Positions 1 to 8,124 of a stretch of 64,000 nucleotides of DNA are shown piece after piece (position 1 is the stretch's first letter; every line of letters begins with the position of its first letter). The translations under genes and the position numbers were made by a program. This DNA comes from Leifsonia poae (lineage in GTDB: Bacteria > Actinomycetota > Actinomycetes > Actinomycetales > Microbacteriaceae): NCBI RefSeq assembly GCF_020009625.1, contig NZ_JAIHLP010000002.1, forward strand, positions 62,001 to 126,000. The letters run 5' to 3'. The notes under the pieces were generated by a model that saw only the letters and a list, made by a program, of their open reading frames with translations, made no database searches and had not been told where the DNA came from.

Positions 1-150
1 GAGGTAGCCGAGGCGCTGCGTCTGCCCGAGCGCACGCTGGAGGACTGGCGGCAGACCCGGCACGGTCCGCCCTACGTCAAGCTCGGCCACCACGTCCGCT
101 ACGAGCAGGTTGAGCTGCTCGCCCGGGTGTGGGAGCGACGACATGGCTAG
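1..150 (+). CDS. Excisionase-like helix-turn-helix protein (5' end outside window)
   Basis: The first 49 codons visible end with TAG at 148-150. They encode an AlpA/excisionase-type HTH: the stretch EVAEALRLPERTLEDWRQ is the recognition helix region, followed by GPPYVKLGHHVRY, the typical wing of small DNA-binding proteins that sit just upstream of actinobacterial integrases. Such proteins help the integrase excise the element or regulate it. Its end overlaps the start of an integrase-like reading frame by 8 bases (ATGGCTAG), which fits an excisionase-integrase pair. The N-terminus lies outside the window, so the full length is unknown. Confidence 0.7.
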   Translation, partial: EVAEALRLPERTLEDWRQTRHGPPYVKLGHHVRYEQVELLARVWERRHG

Positions 151-316
151 GCGCCGGATCGCCGCGGGCGAGCTCGGCGATATCCAGGTCACCTTCCTGG
201 CGAACGGCACCGGGCGTGCCCGAGTGCGCGCCCGCGACGACGCCGAAGAACTGCACCAGCAGCGCGTCGTCGCCGTGATCGCGAACAAGGTGCAGGGCGC
301 CGGAGGTCGCTTGTGA
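143..316 (+). pseudogene. Truncated N-terminal fragment of a tyrosine-type integrase
   Basis: An ATG at 143 overlaps the stop of the upstream HTH gene and opens a 57-codon frame beginning MARRRIAAGELGDIQV and continuing with a GTGRARVRARD segment. This looks like the N-terminal arm-binding region of actinobacterial phage and ICE integrases, which start with a basic MARR-type run and a G-x-I beta strand. Full integrases have 350-450 residues; here the frame stops at 314-316 and no catalytic domain (R...HxxR...Y) follows in any frame before the GH3 gene. I take it as the remnant of a decayed or recombined element. The family call rests on the N-terminal pattern and the excisionase-like neighbour only. 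Confidence 0.5.
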
Positions 317-446
317 AACTCCACGTTTGCGCGCAATTGCTGTCCGGCAGTCTTCCGAAGGTCATGCTGTGCGGTCTGGGCGAACCGAGACCGGACCCAT
401 CGATCATGATTGCACGGACCTGAAGATCTCGTACCGCGGCGATCCC

Positions 447-2807
447 TTAGCCGGCGTGCCCCTGGACGAACCGGGAGTCGGCTACGGGGGACAGCTCTGC
501 ATCGGGCACCAGCGGAGGGATGGACACGTCGTCGGGGAGTTCGATCGTCGCCGCGAGGCGGATGTCCTGCGAGGATGCGCCGATCTCGACCCGGAACTCG
601 CCGCCCTCGCGCCGCCAGAGGCCGGTGCGTCCGTCCGGGCGCTCGGCGGCGGAGTCCCAGTATGCGAAGTCACGGTTGTCGAGTTCGAAGGTGACCCGCA
701 CCGACTCGCCCGGCACGATTCCGACTTTCTCGAATCCGCGCAGCTCGCGCATCGGCCGCGGCACTTCCGCATCCGGATCGCCCACGTAGAGCTGCACGAT
801 CTCGTGGCCGACGCGGTCGCCGACGTTGGCGACGGTGCACGATACGCGCACGCGGGCCTCCACCGCGTCGACCACTTCGACATCCAGATCGCGGTAGGCG
901 AATGTCGTGTACGACAGGCCGTGGCCGAAGGGATACTGCACCGCGCGGTTCAGCGCGTCGTACCAGCGGTACCCGATGAACACGCCCTCCCCGTAGAGCA
1001 CCGTTCCCCGTTCGCCGACCCAATTGGGGAACCCGGGTGTGTCTTCCACTGCGAACGGGAACGTCTCGGCGAGCTTGCCTGAGGGGTTGGAGCGCCCGAA
1101 AAGAATGTCGGCGACGGCATGGCCGGTGCCCTGCCCGCTGAGCCAGGCCTCGACGATGCCGTCGACGCGGTCGTGCCACGGGGTCATCGTCACCGGGGAA
1201 CCGTTCGAAAGCACGACGGTCAGGGATGCGCCGGTGCGCTCCCTGAGGTCGGCCAGGCGTGCGATGAGCGCGAGCTGGTCGGCGGGGAGGTCGAGGGAGT
1301 CCCTGTCGTTCGCTTCCTGCTCGAAGGAGAGCGGCAGCCCCGCGAACACCACGATGGTCTCGGCCTGCTCCGCCACGGCGACGGCGTCGTCGATCAGGCG
1401 CTCGGCCGTCTCGGAGAGGGGCCCGCGCCCGGCATGCTGGACCGCCTCGGCGAGCTGCAGTTCCTTGGCCAGCGTCGCCGAGCGTCGGGCGACCCGGGGC
1501 TTCTCCTCGTCGTGGGTGATGCCGTGGGCGGCCAGAATGGCCCGGTTGTCGTCTTGGTAGGCGTTCTTCGTCGCGTAGACGTAACCGGGTGCGGCCACCA
1601 CGCGCTCACCCGCGATCGCCCGGATGGCTTCCAGCGGAACATCCACGCGGGTGGGGTCGACACCGGAGGAGCCCCCGCCCTGAATTCGGGCGTGCTGGGC
1701 GAATGCGCCGATCACAGCGATGGTGCCACCTTTCTCCGCGAGAGGGAGCACCGGCGCGTTGGACCCGGGTGCCATCCGGTTGCGCAGCAGGGTGATGCAG
1801 GCGGCGGCGGCCTCTCGGGCCAGGGCGTGGTGCTCCTCCGCGTGCAGTGCGATCAGCTGCTGCGGTGTGAGACGTTCCCCGGCGGTGTGGCCGAGAGTCA
1901 TCACCGGTCCGTCGACCTCCTCGGCACCGGGGTAGGCACGCGCGACCAGAGCCAGCACGCGACGGGCGGCGTCATCGACGGTGGATTCCTCGAGCGTGCC
2001 AGCGTTGACGGCCGCGACGATCTCCGCATCCGTTCGTCCACCGGTTCCCGGCATCTCCAGGTCGAGTCCGGCCTGCAGCGCCGCGACGCGGTTGTGGACG
2101 GCGTTCCAATCGGAGACGACGGCCCCCTCGTAGCCCCAGTCGTCGCGGAGCACCTCGGTGAGCAGCCAGCGATTCTGGGAGGCATGAACCCCGAGGAGCC
2201 GGTTGTACGAGCACATGACAGTCCATGGCTTCGCGAGGGTCACCACCCGTTCGAAAGCGGCCAGGTAGGTCTCTCTGAGCGTCCGCTCGTCGGCGACGAC
2301 CGAGATCCGCGTTCGCTCGATCTCCTGATTGTTCGCCGCGAAATGCTTCAGAGAGGTGCCGACACCGGCCGATTGCACGCCCTCGACGTATGCGGCTCCG
2401 AGCTCGCCCGAGTGCAGCGGGTCTTCGGAGAAGTATTCGAAGTTCCGCCCGCACAGCGGCGAACGCTTCATGTTCACGCCGGGCCCGAGGACGACCTGGA
2501 CCCCTTCGGCCCGAGCCTCCGCGCCGATCGCGGCGCCGACCCTGCGCATCAGGTTCTTGTCCCAGGATGCGCCCATCGCCGAGGCTGTCGGGAAACCCGT
2601 CGCCGGCACCCAGACCATGTCGACTCCGGTCTCCTTGCGAAGCCCGTGCGGTCCGTCCCCGACCTCGATCGCGGGGACCGCCGCTGGCAATCCCGGACGG
2701 TCGATGGTCTGCGTGAACCAGTCGTCGACGCCGGAGAGCAGTGATGCCTTCTCCTCCAGGGTCAGCGCAGCGAGGACGTCGTCGACATCGAACGGGGGCA
2801 CAGGCAT
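447..2807 (-). CDS. Glycoside hydrolase family 3 beta-glycosidase with C-terminal Fn3-like domain
   Basis: A 786-residue family 3 glycosidase that should remove terminal beta-linked sugars from short saccharides, probably in the cytoplasm because no signal peptide is seen. The catalytic nucleophile is D233 in VVSDWN. The second domain carries the acid/base region FEQEANDRDSLDLP (about residues 492-505) and NPSGKLAETFP. The Fn3-like domain ends the protein (GHEIVQLYVGD ... GFEKV). The ATG at 2807 has a good upstream GGAAGG; a longer frame reaches 2921 but starts inside the upstream gene. Last gene of a minus-strand operon behind the NagB-like gene, separated by 26 bases. Substrate cannot be fixed: the three-domain layout is that of beta-glucosidases, while the neighbours suggest amino sugars. 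Confidence 0.9.
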   Translation of the reverse strand: MPVPPFDVDDVLAALTLEEKASLLSGVDDWFTQTIDRPGLPAAVPAIEVGDGPHGLRKETGVDMVWVPATGFPTASAMGASWDKNLMRRVGAAIGAEARAEGVQVVLGPGVNMKRSPLCGRNFEYFSEDPLHSGELGAAYVEGVQSAGVGTSLKHFAANNQEIERTRISVVADERTLRETYLAAFERVVTLAKPWTVMCSYNRLLGVHASQNRWLLTEVLRDDWGYEGAVVSDWNAVHNRVAALQAGLDLEMPGTGGRTDAEIVAAVNAGTLEESTVDDAARRVLALVARAYPGAEEVDGPVMTLGHTAGERLTPQQLIALHAEEHHALAREAAAACITLLRNRMAPGSNAPVLPLAEKGGTIAVIGAFAQHARIQGGGSSGVDPTRVDVPLEAIRAIAGERVVAAPGYVYATKNAYQDDNRAILAAHGITHDEEKPRVARRSATLAKELQLAEAVQHAGRGPLSETAERLIDDAVAVAEQAETIVVFAGLPLSFEQEANDRDSLDLPADQLALIARLADLRERTGASLTVVLSNGSPVTMTPWHDRVDGIVEAWLSGQGTGHAVADILFGRSNPSGKLAETFPFAVEDTPGFPNWVGERGTVLYGEGVFIGYRWYDALNRAVQYPFGHGLSYTTFAYRDLDVEVVDAVEARVRVSCTVANVGDRVGHEIVQLYVGDPDAEVPRPMRELRGFEKVGIVPGESVRVTFELDNRDFAYWDSAAERPDGRTGLWRREGGEFRVEIGASSQDIRLAATIELPDDVSIPPLVPDAELSPVADSRFVQGHAG

Positions 2808-2833
2808 GGGGTTCCTTCCGGAGGTGGTGACGG

Positions 2834-3640
2834 TCAGAGTGTGGTCTGCAGGAGCGCGGCGGCGCTGCGGTCCACGAGAAAGCGGGGGAAACGGCACTGG
2901 GTCAGGACAGTCGCCGGCCATTCGGGCTCGTACGCGTCTGCCGCCGCAAGCCGGCGCACCGTCGGCTGTTTGTGCTCGCCGGTGACGACCATGATGACGG
3001 AACGCGAGAGCTCGCGGATCGTCGCGATCCCGACGGTGACCCCGAAGCGCGGCGCCTCCTCCAGACTCCTCAGCGTCGGGAAGGTGTCGAGGTTGTCGCG
3101 GCGGGTGTCGTCCCCGAGCGCGACGACGCGGGTGACGGTGTCGGCCGGAGCGCCGACAGGGTTGAGGGCGATGTGCCCATCGGAGGCGCCGGAGGCGAGG
3201 AGGAAGATGTCGATGCCTCCGGCCTCCTCCAGCCGCCGGTCGTACGCGCCGTCCTCGGCGAGCGGGTCCGGATACCAGAGGTTCTGTTCCGGGATGCGGT
3301 GCTCGGGCCGCGCGCCGGCATTCAGCCGCCGGAGGATGTCCCGCTCGCCGTACCCGACGCAGCTGTGCGCCAGCGAGGGGTCGACTGCCCGGTAGCCGCC
3401 GTCGATCTGCTCCACGTATTCGTCCATCAGAGCGATGACGACCCGGCTGAGGTCGAGGTCGCGCTCGGCGACGATCCGGGCGAGCTGCTCATACGTGCTG
3501 AGGGGGCTGCGGCCGGTCGGGCAGCCGAGGACGAACGTCCGGCCTGCCTCGGCGGAGGCCGCGATCGAGGTCGCGATCTGGTCGGCGGCGGCACGACCGA
3601 CGTCGTCGGGACTGTCGAGGATTTCGGGCGCTATGCGCAT
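2834..3640 (-). CDS. NagB-like glucosamine-6-phosphate deaminase/isomerase family protein
   Basis: 268 residues, the usual length of NagB (266 in E. coli). The family would convert glucosamine 6-phosphate to fructose 6-phosphate and ammonia. Seen: the phosphate loop GCPTGRSPLSTY (residues 39-50), MDEY with D73 at the position of the NagB catalytic Asp72, and SDGHIALNP (residues 153-161) at the NagB acid-base motif. The Glu that normally follows the Asn of that motif (Glu148 in NagB) is Pro161, so true deaminase activity is uncertain; another sugar-phosphate isomerase or deaminase activity is possible. Lies between the importer permease and the GH3 gene on the same strand, which places it in the same sugar pathway. 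Confidence 0.8.
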   Translation of the reverse strand: MRIAPEILDSPDDVGRAAADQIATSIAASAEAGRTFVLGCPTGRSPLSTYEQLARIVAERDLDLSRVVIALMDEYVEQIDGGYRAVDPSLAHSCVGYGERDILRRLNAGARPEHRIPEQNLWYPDPLAEDGAYDRRLEEAGGIDIFLLASGASDGHIALNPVGAPADTVTRVVALGDDTRRDNLDTFPTLRSLEEAPRFGVTVGIATIRELSRSVIMVVTGEHKQPTVRRLAAADAYEPEWPATVLTQCRFPRFLVDRSAAALLQTTL

Positions 3641-3685
3641 GGAGACTCCTTGTCTAGAGGAACGGGTCGAGTGGAGCGGAACCGC

Positions 3686-4498
3686 TCACTCCTTGATCGC
3701 GCCGTTGAGCACGCCACTGATGAAGTGGCGCTGGAAGAACACGTAGAGGATGAGCACGGGGACGGCGACGATGAGCGAGCCGGCGGCCAGCAGGTTCACG
3801 TCGAGTGTGTTCTTCCCCTGGAAGACGCCGAGCGCGAGGGTGGCCGGCTGGATGGACGGGTCGGCGATGAAGACGAGGGAGAGGAAGAAGTCGTTCCACG
3901 TCCACATGAACGACAGCAGGGCGAGGGTCAGTACGGCGGGCCGCGAGATGGGCATCAGGATCTGCCACAGGATGCGCCACGAACGTGCGCCGTCGATCTC
4001 AGCCGCCTCGATCAGGGACGGCGGGACCGCCCGGAAGGTGGCCCGCATCCAGAACGCGCCGAACGGGACGCCCATTCCGATCTGGATGATGATGAGGCCG
4101 AGCCACGAGTTTGTGAGCCCCATGGCCTGGAAGGTGTAGTAAAGCGGGATGATGAAGACCTCGGCCGAGATCATCAGTCCGAACAGCACCAGGGGGAAGA
4201 TGACTTTCTGGCCGGCGACCCCGAGCACGCCGAAGGCGAAGCCGGAGAGGATCGCGAGCACGGTCTGGCCGACGACGGCGCCGACGGTGATAACCGCGGA
4301 TGCCAGCATGGCCGACCCGAATCCTCCGGCGTTCCAGGCTGTGACGAAGTTGCCGAACTGGGGATGCAGGAAATCCAGCTGCCCACTGCGATCCGGGCTG
4401 AGGGCGGTGAAGAGGAACCAGACGACGGGGAAGAGGACGAACACCGACACGGCTATGAGGACAGTGTGGTTCAGCAAGCGCTCGGAGCGGGAGATCAT
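3686..4498 (-). CDS. Carbohydrate ABC transporter permease (MalG/LacG type)
   Basis: 270-residue inner-membrane permease with about six helices. The cytoplasmic EAA loop is visible as EAAEIDGARSWRILWQILMPISRP, the contact point for the ATPase. The ATG at 4498 overlaps the stop of the upstream permease gene (ATGA, 4495-4498), so translation is probably coupled. Together with the neighbouring permease and binding protein it forms a CUT1-type importer. No ATP-binding subunit is encoded here; in actinobacteria such importers often share an MsiK-type ATPase encoded elsewhere. Confidence 0.92.
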   Translation of the reverse strand: MISRSERLLNHTVLIAVSVFVLFPVVWFLFTALSPDRSGQLDFLHPQFGNFVTAWNAGGFGSAMLASAVITVGAVVGQTVLAILSGFAFGVLGVAGQKVIFPLVLFGLMISAEVFIIPLYYTFQAMGLTNSWLGLIIIQIGMGVPFGAFWMRATFRAVPPSLIEAAEIDGARSWRILWQILMPISRPAVLTLALLSFMWTWNDFFLSLVFIADPSIQPATLALGVFQGKNTLDVNLLAAGSLIVAVPVLILYVFFQRHFISGVLNGAIKE

Positions 4499-5469
4499 GC
4501 GTTCTTCTCCTCGGAGAGTCGAGTGATGACGAGGGCGACGAGGAGGCAGACGACGGCGATGATGATGCCGATCGCCGCGGCCATCCCGACATCCGGATTC
4601 AGGAAGGCCTTGCGGTAGAGCAGCAGCGCGGGGGTCGTGGTCGATGTGCCGGGCCCGCCCTGGGTGGTGACCCAGACCAGGTCGAACGCCCGCAGCGCAC
4701 CGGTCACGGTGAGGGTCAGCGCGACGGCGACCTGCCCTTTCAGGCTGGGGAGGGTGATCGAGAAGAACTCTCGGATCGGACCCGCTCCGTCGATGCGGGC
4801 CTGCTCGTACAGCTCGCCGGGGATCGCGGCGACACCGGCGACGAATAGGACCATGCAGAGCCCCATCGCGGTCCATGTGCCGATCACGCCGAGTGCGGGG
4901 AGCGCCCAGGTGAAGTCGCCCAGCCAGTTCTTCGCCAGGTCGCCCAGACCGACCGCGCGCAGCGCCGAGTTGAGCGGGCCATCGGGCCCGTAGATGCGCT
5001 TCCAGATCACGGCGACGACGACGCTCGTGAGCACCTGCGGGAGGAAGAGCAGCCAACGGTACACGCCGCTGCCGGCCGTCTTGCCGCGGCCGAGGAGAGC
5101 GGCGGAGATGAGCCCGAGCGCGATCGGGATGAGGGAGAAGAACACGACGAGGACCAGCACGTGGCCGAGAGAGGCGAGCAGCTCGGGGTCAGTGAAGAAC
5201 GACAGATAGTTGCTGAGTCCCACCCAGCGGGCGGCGCTGACGCCGTCCCAGCTGTAGAGCGAGTAGTTCAGGCTCTGCGCGATGGGGGCGAGCACGACGA
5301 ACCCGTAGAACAGGAGCGCGGGCGCCGCGAACGCCAGTCCGAGCCAGCGGCGACGCCGCACAAGCGGAGACAGCGGGCGCTTCCTCGTGGAGGTGCTGCG
5401 CGGGGGGCGTCGCGCCGCCGGTGCAGCGGCAGGGGTCTCCTGCCGCTGTACCAGATCGGACGAGGTCAT
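4495..5469 (-). CDS. Carbohydrate ABC transporter permease (MalF/LacF type)
   Basis: 324-residue permease. A basic, Pro/Ala-rich cytoplasmic N-terminus of about 45 residues precedes the first helix (LGLAFAAPALLFYGFVVLAP). The EAA-type loop reads EQARIDGAGPIREFFSITLP. Its stop overlaps the start of the partner permease. Its ATG at 5469 lies 4 bases after the stop of the binding-protein gene, so the three importer genes form one operon. It should pair with the next permease to make the transmembrane channel for a mono- or oligosaccharide. Confidence 0.92.
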   Translation of the reverse strand: MTSSDLVQRQETPAAAPAARRPPRSTSTRKRPLSPLVRRRRWLGLAFAAPALLFYGFVVLAPIAQSLNYSLYSWDGVSAARWVGLSNYLSFFTDPELLASLGHVLVLVVFFSLIPIALGLISAALLGRGKTAGSGVYRWLLFLPQVLTSVVVAVIWKRIYGPDGPLNSALRAVGLGDLAKNWLGDFTWALPALGVIGTWTAMGLCMVLFVAGVAAIPGELYEQARIDGAGPIREFFSITLPSLKGQVAVALTLTVTGALRAFDLVWVTTQGGPGTSTTTPALLLYRKAFLNPDVGMAAAIGIIIAVVCLLVALVITRLSEEKNA

Positions 5470-5473
5470 AGAC

Positions 5474-6826
5474 TCAGCCCTTCGCTCGCTGTGCCTGGAA
5501 GGCGTCGTAGTCCTTCTGGCCGGCTTCCGCGAGCTGCTGCGGGGTTACCTGACCGGCGAGGAGTTGCTGGAGTTGGCCGCCGACCGTGTCGAGCATCGTC
5601 GGGGTCGACCAGTCGAAGTAGGGAACGTAGCCGTTGCCCTTGTCGAGCGCCTGTTGCGCCTTGATCTCGCTGGCCAGTTCAGGGTTGCCGCCCGGGATGG
5701 TCAGATCGGAGTGCAGGAGCGGAAGGAAGCCGTGGTTCACCGCTTCCTGAGCAGCCTTCTTGCTCGCCATGAAGTCCAGGAAGGCCGCGGCGGCATCCGG
5801 GTTCTTCGACTTGGACGAGATGGACAGGTTGGCGGCCGATGCTCCGGTGCCGACGACCTTGTCGCCCTTCACCTGCGGCAGCTGGACATACCCGAAGGTC
5901 TGCTTCTGCGCGTCGGAGAAGGCGAGCGATCCGGTGTACTCGAAGCGGAAGGCGGCTTTGCCCGTCAGGAAGTCGTTCTGCGCATCCGCGTATTGGATAC
6001 CCGGGTAGTTCGGCGTGAACCAGCCCGCGTCGGCCCACTTCTTCACGTCGGTCGCCGCGTCGACGATCCCGGTGTCGGTGATGGGGACGTTGCCGCTCGA
6101 GTAGACGAAGTCGCCGATCTTGTCTGCCGGAGCGTACAGGTTCTGCGTGGCGAACAGGATCGAGGTCGCCGACCCCTTGTCTTGGGAGCCGAACGCGATG
6201 GGCGTCTTGCCCGCTGCCTTGATCGCCGCAGCGTCCTTCTCGAACTCGGCGAGTGTGGTCGGCACCGGAAGGCCGAGCCCGTCGAGCATTGTCTTGTTGT
6301 AGTAGAGGCCGATCAATGAGGAGCGCGCGGCCGGTGTCGCGAAGAGCGAACCGGTGCCCATCTCTTTTCCGTCCGGCGTGAACTCCAGCTGGCGCGAGAT
6401 CGTGTCCGGGATCTCCTTGTCCCATCCGTAGAGCTTCGAGTAGGCGTCGAGGTTCAGGATGCGGCCGCCCTTGGCCAGCGTCCCCATCGACTGCCAGCCG
6501 TTGTTGACCAGCGCGATGTCCGGCCCATTCGGGTCGGCGAGGCGCAGGTTGAGCGTGTTCATCACCTGACCCCAGTCCTGGGTGGTGCGTTTGATGGTGA
6601 TGTTCGGGTGCTGCTTCTCGAAGTCTTTGACGACGGCGTCCATCCATTTGCCTTCGTCGTTCTGCCAGAAGTCCAGGATCTTGAGCGTGACGTCCTTGCC
6701 CGAAACGTCTTTCGAGACGGGACGGGAGGAGTCCGCCGCCGTGGATCCGCCCGGTGCGCAGCCTGCCAGGCCCAAGGCCAATCCGGCAGCTACAGCGATC
6801 GCCCCAGTGAGGTGCCGCTTTTTCAT
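5474..6826 (-). CDS. Extracellular sugar-binding lipoprotein of an ABC importer
   Basis: 450-residue family 1 solute-binding protein. The N-terminus is a lipoprotein signal peptide: MKKRH, a hydrophobic stretch, then the lipobox LAGC with the lipid-carrying Cys23. The mature part has the usual binding-protein pattern (DVTLKILDFWQN, then NITIKRTTQDW) and a C-terminal ALDKGNGYVPYFDWS region. It should capture the sugar outside the cell and deliver it to the two permeases downstream. A strong AAAGGAG lies before the ATG at 6826. First gene of the minus-strand operon; its promoter is probably the element at 6895-6934. Confidence 0.93.
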   Translation of the reverse strand: MKKRHLTGAIAVAAGLALGLAGCAPGGSTAADSSRPVSKDVSGKDVTLKILDFWQNDEGKWMDAVVKDFEKQHPNITIKRTTQDWGQVMNTLNLRLADPNGPDIALVNNGWQSMGTLAKGGRILNLDAYSKLYGWDKEIPDTISRQLEFTPDGKEMGTGSLFATPAARSSLIGLYYNKTMLDGLGLPVPTTLAEFEKDAAAIKAAGKTPIAFGSQDKGSATSILFATQNLYAPADKIGDFVYSSGNVPITDTGIVDAATDVKKWADAGWFTPNYPGIQYADAQNDFLTGKAAFRFEYTGSLAFSDAQKQTFGYVQLPQVKGDKVVGTGASAANLSISSKSKNPDAAAAFLDFMASKKAAQEAVNHGFLPLLHSDLTIPGGNPELASEIKAQQALDKGNGYVPYFDWSTPTMLDTVGGQLQQLLAGQVTPQQLAEAGQKDYDAFQAQRAKG

Positions 6827-6894
6827 GCGAGTCTCCTTTAACTCGTCGCCTATCGTTCACGCCGATATTCAGCGCGGGAGCAACGCTATTCGTA

Positions 6895-6934
6895 ACCAGC
6901 TCAGTTAGTCCACTTGAGGACGAAATAACAACCA
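6895..6934 (-). promoter_or_regulatory. Promoter/operator element of the importer operon (mirror copy 1)
   Basis: On the minus strand this reads TGGTTGTTA, 13 bases, then TGGACTAACTGAGCTGGT. TTGTTA can serve as a -35 and CTAACT (or ACTAAC) as a -10 with a 16-17 base spacer. The same arrangement occurs on the plus strand at 7066-7105; 24 of the 27 defined positions agree. Distance to the binding-protein ATG is 68 bases. Promoter activity and binding of the GntR-type regulator encoded at 9535 are inferences. Confidence 0.55.
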
Positions 6935-7065
6935 TTCCCGCGACTGGTACGGTCTGCGTTCTCCCTTCTCTGGCGACAGCCGTGCTCTTCCGTGGGGTCG
7001 AGCTGCCATCGGGCCGGCTGAAAGCCCCCTGAACGGGCTCTGTGCAACCGGACCAGTCGACGATC

Positions 7066-7105
7066 TGGTTGTTAATCCGCCGCAAACTGGCATAACTGGG
7101 CTGGT
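7066..7105 (+). promoter_or_regulatory. Promoter/operator element of the kinase-GH4 operon (mirror copy 2)
   Basis: Plus-strand copy of the same element: TGGTTGTTA, 13 bases, then TGGCATAACTGGGCTGGT. TTGTTA at 7069-7074 and ATAACT at 7092-7097 are 17 bases apart, fitting a sigma-70-type promoter. It ends 66 bases before the kinase ATG. Its 13-base core TGGCATAACTGGG recurs with one change at 10302-10314, upstream of the GntR regulator gene. Confidence 0.55.
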
Positions 7106-7171
7106 AGTGGCTAGCGTTGATGCGCCGCCGATGTTGGTGGGCCGCGCGACACGACCGACTGTGAGGGAGAA

Positions 7172-8104
7172 ATGATGAGCCACGTAGTTGGCGTCGACAT
7201 CGGCGGAACGAAGACTCACCTGGTTCTCGCTCCGGTCGACCCCGTCGAGGAGTCCGTTTCTCCTCTTCGGGAAATCGTGGTTCCTTCCTCGTCCTGGCGG
7301 AACGGTCTCGGCGACGCCGAGGCCGACGCCAGCGGCCTGCGCGAGCTGGTGATCGAATACCTCGGCGCGGAGGCATTGTCCGCCCCTCTCGCGGTTGGTG
7401 CCCACGGCTGCGAGAACACGGCCCAGTGCCACGAGCTCGAGCTCGCTCTGCTGCTCCGTTTCGCCGGTCCGGTGGTCGTGATGAACGATTCGGAACTCAT
7501 CCCTCCCGCGATGGGCCACGACCGGGCGATCGGTGTTGTGGTCGGCACGGGTTCCATCGCAACGGCGAGAGACGCGAACGCCGAGCTCGTCACCGCCGGC
7601 GGCTGGGGCTGGCTCCTGGGCGACGAGGGGAGTGCGGCCGGGCTCGTCCGCGAGGCCACCAGAGCCGTGCTCCGCGACCTCGATCGGGGTCGGCCGGTCG
7701 AGCAGCTCGGCCGACGGCTTTTCGCCTCGTTCTCTGCGCGCAACGGCGACGAACTCGCCCTGGCCGTCACCGAAGCGGCCTCGGCGGAGGAATGGGGCGG
7801 GCACGCCCCGGAGGTATTCTCAGCGGCCGACGAGGGCTCGGTGCTCGCCGCCGACGTCATCGCGGAGGCGGGTTCACATCTTGCGGGACTGGTCCATCGG
7901 CTGCGTGAACGAGGGATCCCCGCCGACAGCATCGTCGCCGGCGGTTCGGTCATCCAGCGTCAGCCGCGGTTGCAGGAGGCGTTCGGCGCCGCGCTCGCCG
8001 TCGACCACGCCGGCCTGCCTCTCATCATCCTCGACCGAGCGCCTGTGCTGGGAGCCGTCCAATCGGCCCGCGGACTCGCACACGGCACCACGACAACCCC
8101 ATGA
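7172..8104 (+). CDS. BadF/BadG-type N-acetylglucosamine kinase-like protein
   Basis: 310-residue sugar kinase of the BadF/BadG/BcrA/BcrD ATPase family, whose members include N-acetylglucosamine and glucosamine kinases. The ATP-binding phosphate-1 motif is GVDIGGTKTH (residues 7-16). The second signature is VVGTGSIATAR followed by GGWGWLLGDEGSA, and GGSVIQ is the adenosine-loop region near the C-terminus. GAGGGAG at 7163-7169 serves either the ATG at 7172 or the one at 7175. Divergent from the importer operon; its stop overlaps the GH4 frame. It probably phosphorylates the imported sugar or its hydrolysis product. Confidence 0.85.
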   Translation: MMSHVVGVDIGGTKTHLVLAPVDPVEESVSPLREIVVPSSSWRNGLGDAEADASGLRELVIEYLGAEALSAPLAVGAHGCENTAQCHELELALLLRFAGPVVVMNDSELIPPAMGHDRAIGVVVGTGSIATARDANAELVTAGGWGWLLGDEGSAAGLVREATRAVLRDLDRGRPVEQLGRRLFASFSARNGDELALAVTEAASAEEWGGHAPEVFSAADEGSVLAADVIAEAGSHLAGLVHRLRERGIPADSIVAGGSVIQRQPRLQEAFGAALAVDHAGLPLIILDRAPVLGAVQSARGLAHGTTTTP

Positions 8105-8124
8105 AGATCGGAGACAACGAGCAG

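Larger units (their letters stand above)
6827..7171. other. Divergent regulatory region of the sugar locus
   Basis: 345 bases without a gene between the binding-protein gene (minus) and the kinase gene (plus). It contains two mirror-image copies of one promoter-like element, listed separately at 6895-6934 and 7066-7105, each 66-68 bases from its start codon. Between them (6935-7065) I see no open frame or strong hairpin. Confidence 0.7.

Noticed and set aside
1119..2744. Plus-strand frame of 541 codons over the GH3 gene
   Set aside because: The minus-strand GH3 protein has full family motifs; the plus frame is a Gly/Arg/Asp-rich shadow.
2972..4618. Plus-strand frame of 548 codons over nagB-like and permease genes
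   Set aside because: It crosses two real genes in antisense and consists of charged repeats (EDE, DGD) produced by complementing hydrophobic codons.
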